Positions 6,709 through 14,351 of a stretch of DNA of 64,000 bases are shown in pieces. The notes under the pieces are model-generated. The model searched no databases. It saw only the letters and a program-made list of their open reading frames with translations, and was not told the origin of the DNA. This stretch comes from Mycolicibacterium madagascariense. Lineage in GTDB: Bacteria; Actinomycetota; Actinomycetes; Mycobacteriales; Mycobacteriaceae. The position numbers and the translations under genes are program-made. Positions within the stretch are counted from its first letter, which is position 1; each line of letters begins with the position of its first letter. The stretch spans positions 1,736,001 to 1,800,000 of the forward strand of contig NZ_AP022610.1 in NCBI RefSeq assembly GCF_010729665.1, written 5' to 3'.

Positions 6709-9700
6709 ATGACGATGGGATTGGACGAGACCGCCGCGATTCGTCTGCTCGGCGAGGTGCGCGTCGTACACCGCGGACACGTCGTCCAGCCGCGAGCGGT
6801 CGGTGGCGCGCGGTGCGTCGAGGTCCTGGCCTACCTGGCCGTGAACCGACATCGCGACGTTCCGCAGGACGAGATCGCCGACGTCCTCTGGCCCAAGAAT
6901 CGCCCCCAATCCTGGTACGCCGCACTGCGGGGGGTCCTCTCCCGCGTGCGCGACACCATGGAGCTGGCCTCGATGCCGCCGGGCAGCGTCCGGTCCCGTG
7001 GCGGCAGCGTCCGGATGGCGCTGCCCGACGGACTGGTCACCGACATCGAATTGGTCCGGCGCTACTGCGCGCCGTCCGGCGGCGACCTGGCCGCGGCGGT
7101 CGCGGATGCGCGGCGGGCGCTGGCCCTCACCGCCGAACCCGCGCTGGTCGGCGCCACCGGATCGTGGGCCAACGACGTGCGCGCGGAACTGGACCAGCTT
7201 CGCCGACGCGCGTGGGAGATCGATGCCGGCGGATCGCTGACCCTGGGCGAGCCCGCTCGCGCGGTCGAATCGGCCGAGGCCCTGCTGGCCTTGGATCCGC
7301 TGCGCGAGAGCGCCTATCGGACGGTGATGAGCGGCTATCTGGCCCTCGGCGAACGAGGACGGGCACTGCAGGTCGCCGCCCGCTGTCGGCACGTGCTCGA
7401 CACCGAACTCGGGGTCGCGCCATCGGCCGAGACGGAAGCGCTCTATCTGGAGATCCTGCGGGCCGACGAACCTGGCCCCGTCGCGCCACGGCAGGCGACC
7501 GACGTCGATCCCGAATTCGTCGGCCGCAGTGCCGAGTTGCGGGCCATCAGCGAAGCGATCGAGCGCGCCGACCGGGGCCGCGGACAGTTCGTCGTCGTCA
7601 CCGGGGAAGCCGGGAGTGGCAAGACCACACTCGCGCGCGAGGTCGTGGCACGCGCCCGCGCCGCGGGGGCGCACGTCCTCTTCGGTCGGTGCAGTGACGA
7701 GGCGGTCGTGCCCTTCGAGCCGTTCGTCGAGGCCGTGGGTCGGGAACTGGACGCGCTGGGTGCGGCGCAGGCCCGAGAGTGGTTGCAGGTCAACGGAACC
7801 GACATCCTGCGTCTCGTCCCCGGCGTCGCGCGGCGCCTGGGGGAGGCGCCGCCGGCCCGGTCCGACGTCGACGAGCGCGACGTCGTCATGACCGCGGTCC
7901 TGGACTGGTTGACCTCGCCGGTCAGGACGGGTCCCGCGGTCTTGGTCATCGACGACCTGCACTGGTCCTCGGCCGCCACGCTGGCGGTGCTGCGGTACCT
8001 GATCCACGCCTCCGAGCAGAGCCGGCTGTGCGTGATCGCCACGGTCCGCGACGAGTACGCCGACGTCGGCTATCTGCGCGCGACGTTGTCGGCGCCGACG
8101 CGATCCAGTGGGGTGCAACGACTTCAGCTGGGCGGGCTGAGTCTGGCCGAGGTCGGCGCGCTGGTCGACGCGGCGGACACCACGCTCGATCCGGCCACGC
8201 TCCACGAGCGCACCCACGGTCTGCCGCTGTTCGTGGTCTCGCTGATCAACTCCAGCGAGTCGGGTTCGGTCGAGACGTTTCCGGCGTCGGTCGCCGAGTC
8301 GGTCGCCCAGCGCGAACGCCTCCTACCGCCCACGGCCCTGGCGCTGTTGCAATTGTGCTCGGTGATCGGCATGACCGCGCCGCGCGCCCTGTTGCGCTCC
8401 ATCGCAGACGACGTCGACGACATCGCCTTCGCCGACGCACTCGACGTGTTGGTGCGCAACCGGTTGGTGACGGAGACGCCGTCGGGCGTCGAGATCCGGT
8501 TGCGCCACCCGCTGGTGCAGGAAGCGGTCTATGCGCGCATCAGCGGCAGACGGCGCTCGCAGCTGCACACCCGCGTCGCGCACGTGATGGAGCACCTCGG
8601 TAGCGTCGCGGCCGCCGACGACCATTCGCGCCTGGCATACCACTTCAGTCGTGGTCTGGACTCCGAACGTCCACGCGCAGCGGTGTTCTCCCAGCGGGCG
8701 GGCGACAGCGCGATGTCCATCGGCGCCTACGAGGACGCCGTGGTGTTCTACACGAGCGCGACGGAACAGATGGTTCCGCGCGGGGACTCCGCCGCGCGCT
8801 GTCGGCTGCTGATCGATCTCGGTCGCGCGCAACGCAAGGCGCGCGACCCGGCCTTCCGTCCCACCCTGTTCGAGGCGGTCTCGATGGCCAAACGGTTGGG
8901 CGACGAGGAATTACAGGTGACCGCGACGCTGGCGAACGACCAGCCGGGCACCCTGTACGCCCACATCCACTACGACCACGAGCGGACCGATACCCTCTAC
9001 GACGCACTCCGCGTCCTGGAATCCGCAGGACGCGGCGACGGGCCGGCTGCGGCATACCTGCTGGCGCAGTTGGCCATCGAGCTGGTCTGGGTAGCCGATA
9101 CCCGGGTCTTGCGCGACCTGCTCGACCGATCCATCGGGGCGGCGCGGCACAGCGGTGATCAGGATGCGCTCGTCGCCGCCCTGTTCGCGGTGCTGGTCGT
9201 GCTGCGGGTGCCGTCGCACGCCGAGTTTCGCAGGGCGTGCTACGTCGAGCTGATGGGACTGCTCGAGTCGCCGACGCGGCGGGTCGATTCCCTGGTGGCG
9301 GTGTGGATCGCGCGCAACCAGATCGAGTACGGACACCTCGCCGCCGCGGCGCAGACCCGGTCCACCCTGACCGAGGCCCGCGTGTCGCGCGATCCCGAGT
9401 TGGCCTGGATGGTGGGCAACGTCGACTTCGGGATCGAGCTGGCTGTCGGCCGACTCCGGGCGTGTGACCCGAAATTCGATGCGCTGCGCGACATTCCGGC
9501 CTCACCGGCAGTGACCTACTCCTACGGGCGCCTACTGGGACAGCTGTTCGCCCTGCGGGCGCTGCGCGGTGACATGGGCGAGATCGTGGCCGTGGCGCAG
9601 GACATCATCGGACGGTTCGACGTCGTCGCCACCTACCGCGCGTGTCTCGCGACTGCGTACGCCGACGTCGGCGACCTCGACGCGGCGGTCGAACTGGTCG

Positions 9701-10158
9701 GCTGGTACGACCGGCGTCGCATCGACGAGATACCCGTGAACAACCTGTGGTTGAGCACGATCGTCACGATCGGCCGGGTCGCCGCGCAGGTGGGCAACAC
9801 CGAGGTCTGTGCCATCGTCTACGACCTGCTCGTCGATCACGCCGACGAGAACACGATCTCGTGGGCCGCGGTCTTCGGGGTCGTCCACCATCACCTCGCC
9901 GAACTGGCGATCGCGCTGGACCGCTACGACCATGCCGCGGTCCATCTCGACGAGGCCCTCGCCGAACATCAGCGGCGCGGTTTCATGGGCTGGTTCGCCG
10001 AAACCGCTTACCTCGAAGCGCTGCTGGAGGCACGACGGGACGGGCGGCCGTCGGTCGCGGCCGTCGCCCGCGCCCGTCATCTGGCCGACGACGTCGGCGC
10101 CACCGCCGTGCGTCGGCGCATCGACGCCGTCGCCGCGGCCCACGGACTGGCCTCCTGA
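6709..10158 (+). CDS. AfsR/SARP-type regulator: winged helix, BTAD domain and AAA/STAND ATPase
   Basis: A protein of 1149 residues. The N-terminus (about 5-100) resembles an OmpR-type winged helix, followed by a bacterial transcriptional activation domain (about 100-255). An ATPase domain follows, with Walker A GEAGSGKTT near residue 300 and Walker B LVIDDLHW near 415. The long C-terminal half is alpha-helical and TPR-like. No C-terminal LuxR HTH is visible, so DNA contact must come from the N-terminus. ATG 6709 is used; ATG 6715 is equally possible and neither has a clear ribosome site. Target genes are unknown. Confidence 0.85.
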   Translation: MTMGLDETAAIRLLGEVRVVHRGHVVQPRAVGGARCVEVLAYLAVNRHRDVPQDEIADVLWPKNRPQSWYAALRGVLSRVRDTMELASMPPGSVRSRGGSVRMALPDGLVTDIELVRRYCAPSGGDLAAAVADARRALALTAEPALVGATGSWANDVRAELDQLRRRAWEIDAGGSLTLGEPARAVESAEALLALDPLRESAYRTVMSGYLALGERGRALQVAARCRHVLDTELGVAPSAETEALYLEILRADEPGPVAPRQATDVDPEFVGRSAELRAISEAIERADRGRGQFVVVTGEAGSGKTTLAREVVARARAAGAHVLFGRCSDEAVVPFEPFVEAVGRELDALGAAQAREWLQVNGTDILRLVPGVARRLGEAPPARSDVDERDVVMTAVLDWLTSPVRTGPAVLVIDDLHWSSAATLAVLRYLIHASEQSRLCVIATVRDEYADVGYLRATLSAPTRSSGVQRLQLGGLSLAEVGALVDAADTTLDPATLHERTHGLPLFVVSLINSSESGSVETFPASVAESVAQRERLLPPTALALLQLCSVIGMTAPRALLRSIADDVDDIAFADALDVLVRNRLVTETPSGVEIRLRHPLVQEAVYARISGRRRSQLHTRVAHVMEHLGSVAAADDHSRLAYHFSRGLDSERPRAAVFSQRAGDSAMSIGAYEDAVVFYTSATEQMVPRGDSAARCRLLIDLGRAQRKARDPAFRPTLFEAVSMAKRLGDEELQVTATLANDQPGTLYAHIHYDHERTDTLYDALRVLESAGRGDGPAAAYLLAQLAIELVWVADTRVLRDLLDRSIGAARHSGDQDALVAALFAVLVVLRVPSHAEFRRACYVELMGLLESPTRRVDSLVAVWIARNQIEYGHLAAAAQTRSTLTEARVSRDPELAWMVGNVDFGIELAVGRLRACDPKFDALRDIPASPAVTYSYGRLLGQLFALRALRGDMGEIVAVAQDIIGRFDVVATYRACLATAYADVGDLDAAVELVGWYDRRRIDEIPVNNLWLSTIVTIGRVAAQVGNTEVCAIVYDLLVDHADENTISWAAVFGVVHHHLAELAIALDRYDHAAVHLDEALAEHQRRGFMGWFAETAYLEALLEARRDGRPSVAAVARARHLADDVGATAVRRRIDAVAAAHGLAS

Positions 10159-10200
10159 CCGCGCGCGGTCGTCGACCGGCGGCGGTCACGGCACCCTCGG

Positions 10201-10222
10201 TGGGTGACGGGGTGGTCACCCA
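10201..10222. terminator. Hairpin between convergent genes
   Basis: TGGGTGAC (10201-10208) and GTCACCCA (10215-10222) form a perfect 8-bp stem with a 6-nt loop. It lies between the regulator stop (10158) and overlaps the stop of the guanine deaminase gene (10216). There is no U tract, as is common for mycobacterial terminator hairpins. Confidence 0.4.
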
Positions 10223-11625
10223 ATGTCGGCCAGCGCGTTGAGCTTTCGTCCTTGGACGTAGACCTCGGCGATGGAGCTCTCGCGCAGGCCCATCAGGAGG
10301 GCGAACAGGGTCTGGTCGCGGGCGAGGTCGGAGTTCTCCGAACGGTAGGCGTTGTGCAGCAGGCCCTGGAGTGCCTCGGCGGGCTCGACGACGACGAAGT
10401 CGGCTTCCTTGCCGGTGTCGAAGTTGCCGAAGCGGTCCTCCATGTCCAAGGCACGGGCGCCGGCCAGGGTGCCCACGAACAACATCTCCGCGGGGTGCAT
10501 GGACACGCCGTCGTCACCGGGTTCGGTGATGTGCTGTTTGAAGGCGTCGCCGAGTACGCGGGGGATGAGCCATTCGTCGCCGCCGCCGAAGTCGGTGCCC
10601 GAGGAGATGTTGACCCCCGAGGCGACGGTGCGCTTCCACGGCATCGTGCCCGAGCCCAGGAACAGTTGCGACACAGGGCAATGCGAGATGGAGGTGCCGG
10701 TCTCGGCCATCCGGGCCAGTTCGACGTCCTGGCAGTGCACGCAGTGGGCCAGGATGGTGCGCCGGCCCAGCAGGCTCTTGCCCCCGACCGTGGAGCCGGG
10801 CAGGAACTTGCCGTCGTAGGTGTCGAGGTAGGAGTCCACCTGGTAGGTCTGCTTGGTGGTGTCGACCTCGCCGGTGCCGGGGCGGTTGTTCTCGTTGAGG
10901 TGGCTGTGGACGTAGACCCCGCGGTCCTTGACCTCGTCGTAGAGTTCGCCGAGATTCTTGAGCGTCTCGGTGGTCACCGACAGCGAGAACCGCGGCACGA
11001 TCGCCACGTGCAGCAGGGCGGTGGCGACGTCACCGGTGTCGGCGGCGTGCCACTTGTCGATCTCGGCGCGGGTCAGGCGGATCGCCTCGTCCTCGGAGGT
11101 GATGAGGGGTTTGGCGGTGTCCCCTCCGACGGTCTGGATGCCGCGGCCGCTGACCACCCGCAGCCCGGCTTCCCGGGTGCGTTCGAACAGCGCGTCCTGG
11201 GCGTGGGGGAAGGCCGAGCCGAACACCATCGCCGCGGTCGTGCCCGCCGCGATGCGGCGATTGCAGAACTCCACGGCGGCCCGGGCGGCGAAGTCGGGGT
11301 CTTCGAACTTGCTCTCGGAGGGAAAGATGCACAGGTTCAGCCACTCCAGCAGCTGCCCGCCGCCGTAGGAGTCCCCGGCGAACGTCTGGGGGAAGTGGAT
11401 GTGGGTGTCGACGAAGCCGGGCAGCAGGAATCCCCCGGAGTGATCGTTGACCGCCGCCGAGGCGTACTCGGCGGGCAGCTCGTCGTGCGGACCGCAGTAG
11501 ACGATGGTGCCGTCGTCGTCGACGACGAGCGCGCCGTGGGGAATCGACACCAGGGCCTGCGCGGCCTCGGTCACCCGCGGTGCGCCGGCGATGTGGAACA
11601 CGTGCCCCAGATGGACCTGCGTCAT
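10216..11625 (-). CDS. guaD: Guanine deaminase (amidohydrolase superfamily)
   Basis: A 469-residue zinc hydrolase expected to convert guanine to xanthine and ammonia. The family signature PGFVDTHIHFPQ holds the first two metal histidines; further ligands are likely in VHSHLNENN, LAHCVHC and the SSGTDFGGG aspartate. ATG 11625 has GGAG about 8 nt upstream and overlaps the transporter stop (ATGA). It is the last gene of a three-gene operon with an MFS transporter and an ABM-domain protein, so the transported compound may be a purine or related heterocycle. A different aminohydrolase substrate cannot be excluded. Confidence 0.85.
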   Translation of the reverse strand: MTQVHLGHVFHIAGAPRVTEAAQALVSIPHGALVVDDDGTIVYCGPHDELPAEYASAAVNDHSGGFLLPGFVDTHIHFPQTFAGDSYGGGQLLEWLNLCIFPSESKFEDPDFAARAAVEFCNRRIAAGTTAAMVFGSAFPHAQDALFERTREAGLRVVSGRGIQTVGGDTAKPLITSEDEAIRLTRAEIDKWHAADTGDVATALLHVAIVPRFSLSVTTETLKNLGELYDEVKDRGVYVHSHLNENNRPGTGEVDTTKQTYQVDSYLDTYDGKFLPGSTVGGKSLLGRRTILAHCVHCQDVELARMAETGTSISHCPVSQLFLGSGTMPWKRTVASGVNISSGTDFGGGDEWLIPRVLGDAFKQHITEPGDDGVSMHPAEMLFVGTLAGARALDMEDRFGNFDTGKEADFVVVEPAEALQGLLHNAYRSENSDLARDQTLFALLMGLRESSIAEVYVQGRKLNALADIG

Positions 11626-12875
11626 GAACGTTGCTCCCTCATTGATGGTAGTGAATCGACTTGCCGGACAACGGTATTCGAGCCACGACGAGCAGACGTC
11701 GCCCACGCCAGCAGCACCAGGGCGACGAGTCCGCAGACGGCGTAGAGCCAGCCCAGGGTGGTCTGATCATTCTCGGGCAGGGCGCCCACCGCCGCAAGGG
11801 CGGCGCTGACGATCAGATAGCAGCCGGCGCTGGCGATTCCGCCGACCAACCCGAGGTTCCTGGTGAACAGCCCCAGCGCCAGGCCGTAGGCCTGCGGGCA
11901 CAGTACGCCGCACCCGGCCAGCGCCAGCGCCGCGCCGACGGTCAAGGCCCAGGCGTCGATGCCGATGGTCAGTCCGGTGATCACCAGCACGGCGGTGCCC
12001 GCGCCGAACAGGGCCAACGCGCTGAACGCCAGCCGCCTGGTGCTGGTGCGCACCGCGAAGTAGCCACATGCCAACTCGCCCACCAGGTTTGCCGCCCCCA
12101 CGGCCAACGCGATGGCGCCGTAGGCGGCGGGCTCGAAGCTCAGTTGCTCCTGATACAGGAACGGACCCGCGACGCCGAAGGCCAGCTGCGCCGAGGCCAG
12201 CAGCCCGAACACCAGCACGAAGCATCCGAACACCGGATGACGCAGCGTCTGGACGACGGCGTGCGAGGTGGCCCGCACGGCGATCTGCGTCCGATCCGCC
12301 GGTGCCAGCGTCTCGGGGAGTGCGAGGACGACCACCGTCAGGACCAGACCGGCGAGCACGGCCACCAACGCGAACACCGCGCGCCACGACATGAATTGAA
12401 CCAGCACGCCACCGACCGCCGGTGCGCTCACCGGTGCCAAACCCCAAGCCGCACCGAGGATTCCGGAGACCGAGGTGAGCTTCGCACCCCTGAAGCAATC
12501 GGCGGCCACCGCGTAGGACAGCACCATGCACGCGCACGCCGCGAGTCCCTGCAGGAAGCGGGCGGCCAGGAGGAACGTCACGCCGGGTGCGAGCGCGCAC
12601 AGCACGCTGGTGAGGACCACCACGGCCAGGCAGGTCACCAGCACCCGCGTGCGACCCCACGCGTCGGCCATCACGCCCACCGGGATGAACCCGATCGCCA
12701 ACCCCAGCATGTAGACGGTCACGGTGGCCTGTAGCGCGGCCGGCGTCGACCCCAGGTCGGTGACCATCTGCGGCAGCGCGGGCGTGTAGACGTCCAGCGG
12801 GATCTGGCTCAGCGGGATGACGCACAGCAGGATCGGCACGACGAAGCGGGGCGCTGCGTCCTGCCCCGCGGTCAC
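11622..12875 (-). CDS. MFS transporter, Bcr/CflA-like
   Basis: A 417-residue protein with about 12 hydrophobic segments. The first-helix sequence PLDVYTPALPQM corresponds to the D-x-Y-x-P-A-x-P motif of Bcr/CflA drug exporters, and GVMADAWGRTRV matches the MFS motif A loop. GTG 12875 is used because it forms a GTGA overlap with the stop of the upstream gene and directly precedes the first membrane helix. It probably exports or imports a small molecule handled by the operon partners; direction and substrate are unknown. Confidence 0.85.
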   Translation of the reverse strand: MTAGQDAAPRFVVPILLCVIPLSQIPLDVYTPALPQMVTDLGSTPAALQATVTVYMLGLAIGFIPVGVMADAWGRTRVLVTCLAVVVLTSVLCALAPGVTFLLAARFLQGLAACACMVLSYAVAADCFRGAKLTSVSGILGAAWGLAPVSAPAVGGVLVQFMSWRAVFALVAVLAGLVLTVVVLALPETLAPADRTQIAVRATSHAVVQTLRHPVFGCFVLVFGLLASAQLAFGVAGPFLYQEQLSFEPAAYGAIALAVGAANLVGELACGYFAVRTSTRRLAFSALALFGAGTAVLVITGLTIGIDAWALTVGAALALAGCGVLCPQAYGLALGLFTRNLGLVGGIASAGCYLIVSAALAAVGALPENDQTTLGWLYAVCGLVALVLLAWATSARRGSNTVVRQVDSLPSMREQRS

Positions 12876-13858
12876 GGCAGGGTCCAGAACTTGACGGTGA
12901 GGAGGTAGAAGACGACCGCCCACGCCGCATTGATCGCCAACACCACGCTTAGCCCCTTGACGTTCGTCCACGGCTGGCGGGCGTCCTTGGCCGGCGACAT
13001 CCAGAAGCGCAGGATCGGCATGCCGTAGAACGGCATCGTCACGTAACTCATCACGAAGCTGGACAACAGATTTCCCACCAGCATGCCCAACCACAGCGGC
13101 ATGCCCAGCGGCGCGGTCAACAACGTCAGGAACACCACCGTCGGATAGAGCCCCATCCACACCGCGATCGAGGTCTTGAAGTCCGACGGCGGTGCGCTCT
13201 GGGCATCGCCGTAGTCGAACCAGTTGCCGAAGGAATGCTCGATGCGGCTCAGGGTGAAGTCGGAGAAACGTTGATCGGCCAACAACTTCTGGCGCTGCTC
13301 GGAGGTCAGCCAGGCATCGAGATGGGCGGCGGTGTCGAACTTGTAGGAGATCGTCCACTCCTGCTGCACACCGGGCACGGGGCGGAAGATCTCCGACCCC
13401 CGAAACCCGTCGAAGCGGCTCTCCACCTCGTCGACCTGCCGTTGCCAGGCCAGGAAGTCCTCGACCTGATCCGGGTCCACCCGGTGACTGACCACCACGG
13501 TGACCAGCTCGTCGTCGACTCTCCCGTCCCTGGCGATCACCTGCTGGGTGCCGGGACCGTCGAACAGGTCCGCACCACGATCGAGGAATTCCTGACGGGT
13601 GGCGCTGTTCACCCAGCGCTGCATGTTGGCCGAAGAGTCGAACTGGTACACGACCACCCACTCGGGCTGCCCCTCGGTCGGTCGACGTAGCTCCACGCCC
13701 CTAAAACCCGGATAGCGCGCCGCCGCCGCACCCAGCTTCTTCTGCCATGCCAGGTAGTCCTCTTCGCGCCCCGGCCGAACGCACTGCCCGATCAACAGCG
13801 TCGCCGCGCCCTCGGATCGCGTAGCCGCGCCGGCGCTGGAGGCAATGTCTTCGGTCAT
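12872..13858 (-). CDS. Membrane-anchored protein with two antibiotic-biosynthesis-monooxygenase (ABM) domains
   Basis: A 328-residue protein. Two tandem ABM-like ferredoxin-fold repeats (about residues 20-115 and 120-215; each has a DYLAWQKKLG/DFLAWQRQVD-type helix and an FRGVE/FRGSE strand) are followed by three hydrophobic helices (about 235-255, 258-278 and 303-325). ABM proteins are small cofactor-independent oxygenases or haem-degrading enzymes; this membrane-fused form is found in many bacteria without a defined reaction. ATG 13858 has an AAAGGG ribosome site 8 nt upstream and is the first gene of the operon with the MFS and guanine deaminase genes. Confidence 0.75.
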   Translation of the reverse strand: MTEDIASSAGAATRSEGAATLLIGQCVRPGREEDYLAWQKKLGAAAARYPGFRGVELRRPTEGQPEWVVVYQFDSSANMQRWVNSATRQEFLDRGADLFDGPGTQQVIARDGRVDDELVTVVVSHRVDPDQVEDFLAWQRQVDEVESRFDGFRGSEIFRPVPGVQQEWTISYKFDTAAHLDAWLTSEQRQKLLADQRFSDFTLSRIEHSFGNWFDYGDAQSAPPSDFKTSIAVWMGLYPTVVFLTLLTAPLGMPLWLGMLVGNLLSSFVMSYVTMPFYGMPILRFWMSPAKDARQPWTNVKGLSVVLAINAAWAVVFYLLTVKFWTLP

Positions 13859-14163
13859 GGGCGCGCCCTTTCGGCAGGGGGGGTCGGACCGTCGGCGGAA
13901 TGGCGATCCGCGAAGCGGTCGTGATTTGCTCCGATAATTCTCATGGCGCCGAGGGAATTACATTAGCTACTGGCGCGGGCCAGTGCGCTCGTCGCCGATG
14001 GTCGCGCCGATGCGGGCGTGCCCACGTCACCGCCGACGGTCGCCGTCACCGTACGCCGGGTGTCGTGTCGGTCCTTCGAGGCGTAGTGCTCGCAAGTGCC
14101 TTGTTTCGATCATGATTCACGACACTGTTTCCGTCCACTCGTCCACGCGCGCCTACCCGACTC

Positions 14164-14228
14164 GAGCACCCGGTGTGCTCAGCGCGACGACGCGCTGAGG
14201 CGACCGGTCACCGAACGCCGGGGTTCGG
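14164..14228. other. Cluster of three stem-loops in the divergent gap 13859-14351
   Basis: Three adjacent inverted repeats are present: GAGCAC/GTGCTC (14164-14180), CTCAGCGCG/CGCGCTGAG with a 4-nt loop (14178-14199) and CCGAAC/GTTCGG (14211-14228). The first two share bases and so would be mutually exclusive. An AT-rich patch follows at about 14249-14272 and may be a promoter for the cyclase-like gene. Nothing gene-like is seen elsewhere in this 493-bp gap. Confidence 0.4.
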
Positions 14229-14351
14229 CAACCACTGTAAGGACGGAATGCAATTATTTTGTAAATTTGCTCCCCGAGAATGGTCGAGCACCTCATTACG
14301 TCTTGCATGAAGACGGTCGACATTCCCCTCGTGCGATTACGCTGCGTTGCC

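Noticed and set aside
6565..8217. Minus-strand 550-aa open frame
   Set aside because: It lies opposite the BTAD/AAA regulator. Its translation is low-complexity and lacks a recognisable fold, while the plus-strand protein has Walker motifs and a BTAD domain.
10204..11745. Plus-strand 513-aa frame
   Set aside because: It mirrors guaD; the long open frame reflects GC-rich codon third positions, not coding.
14280..14351. Longer N-terminus for the cyclase-like protein from 14280
   Set aside because: It lacks a ribosome site and would add 24 residues of no clear homology. ATG 14352 gives a length close to the remembered Rv2435c. It is not excluded.
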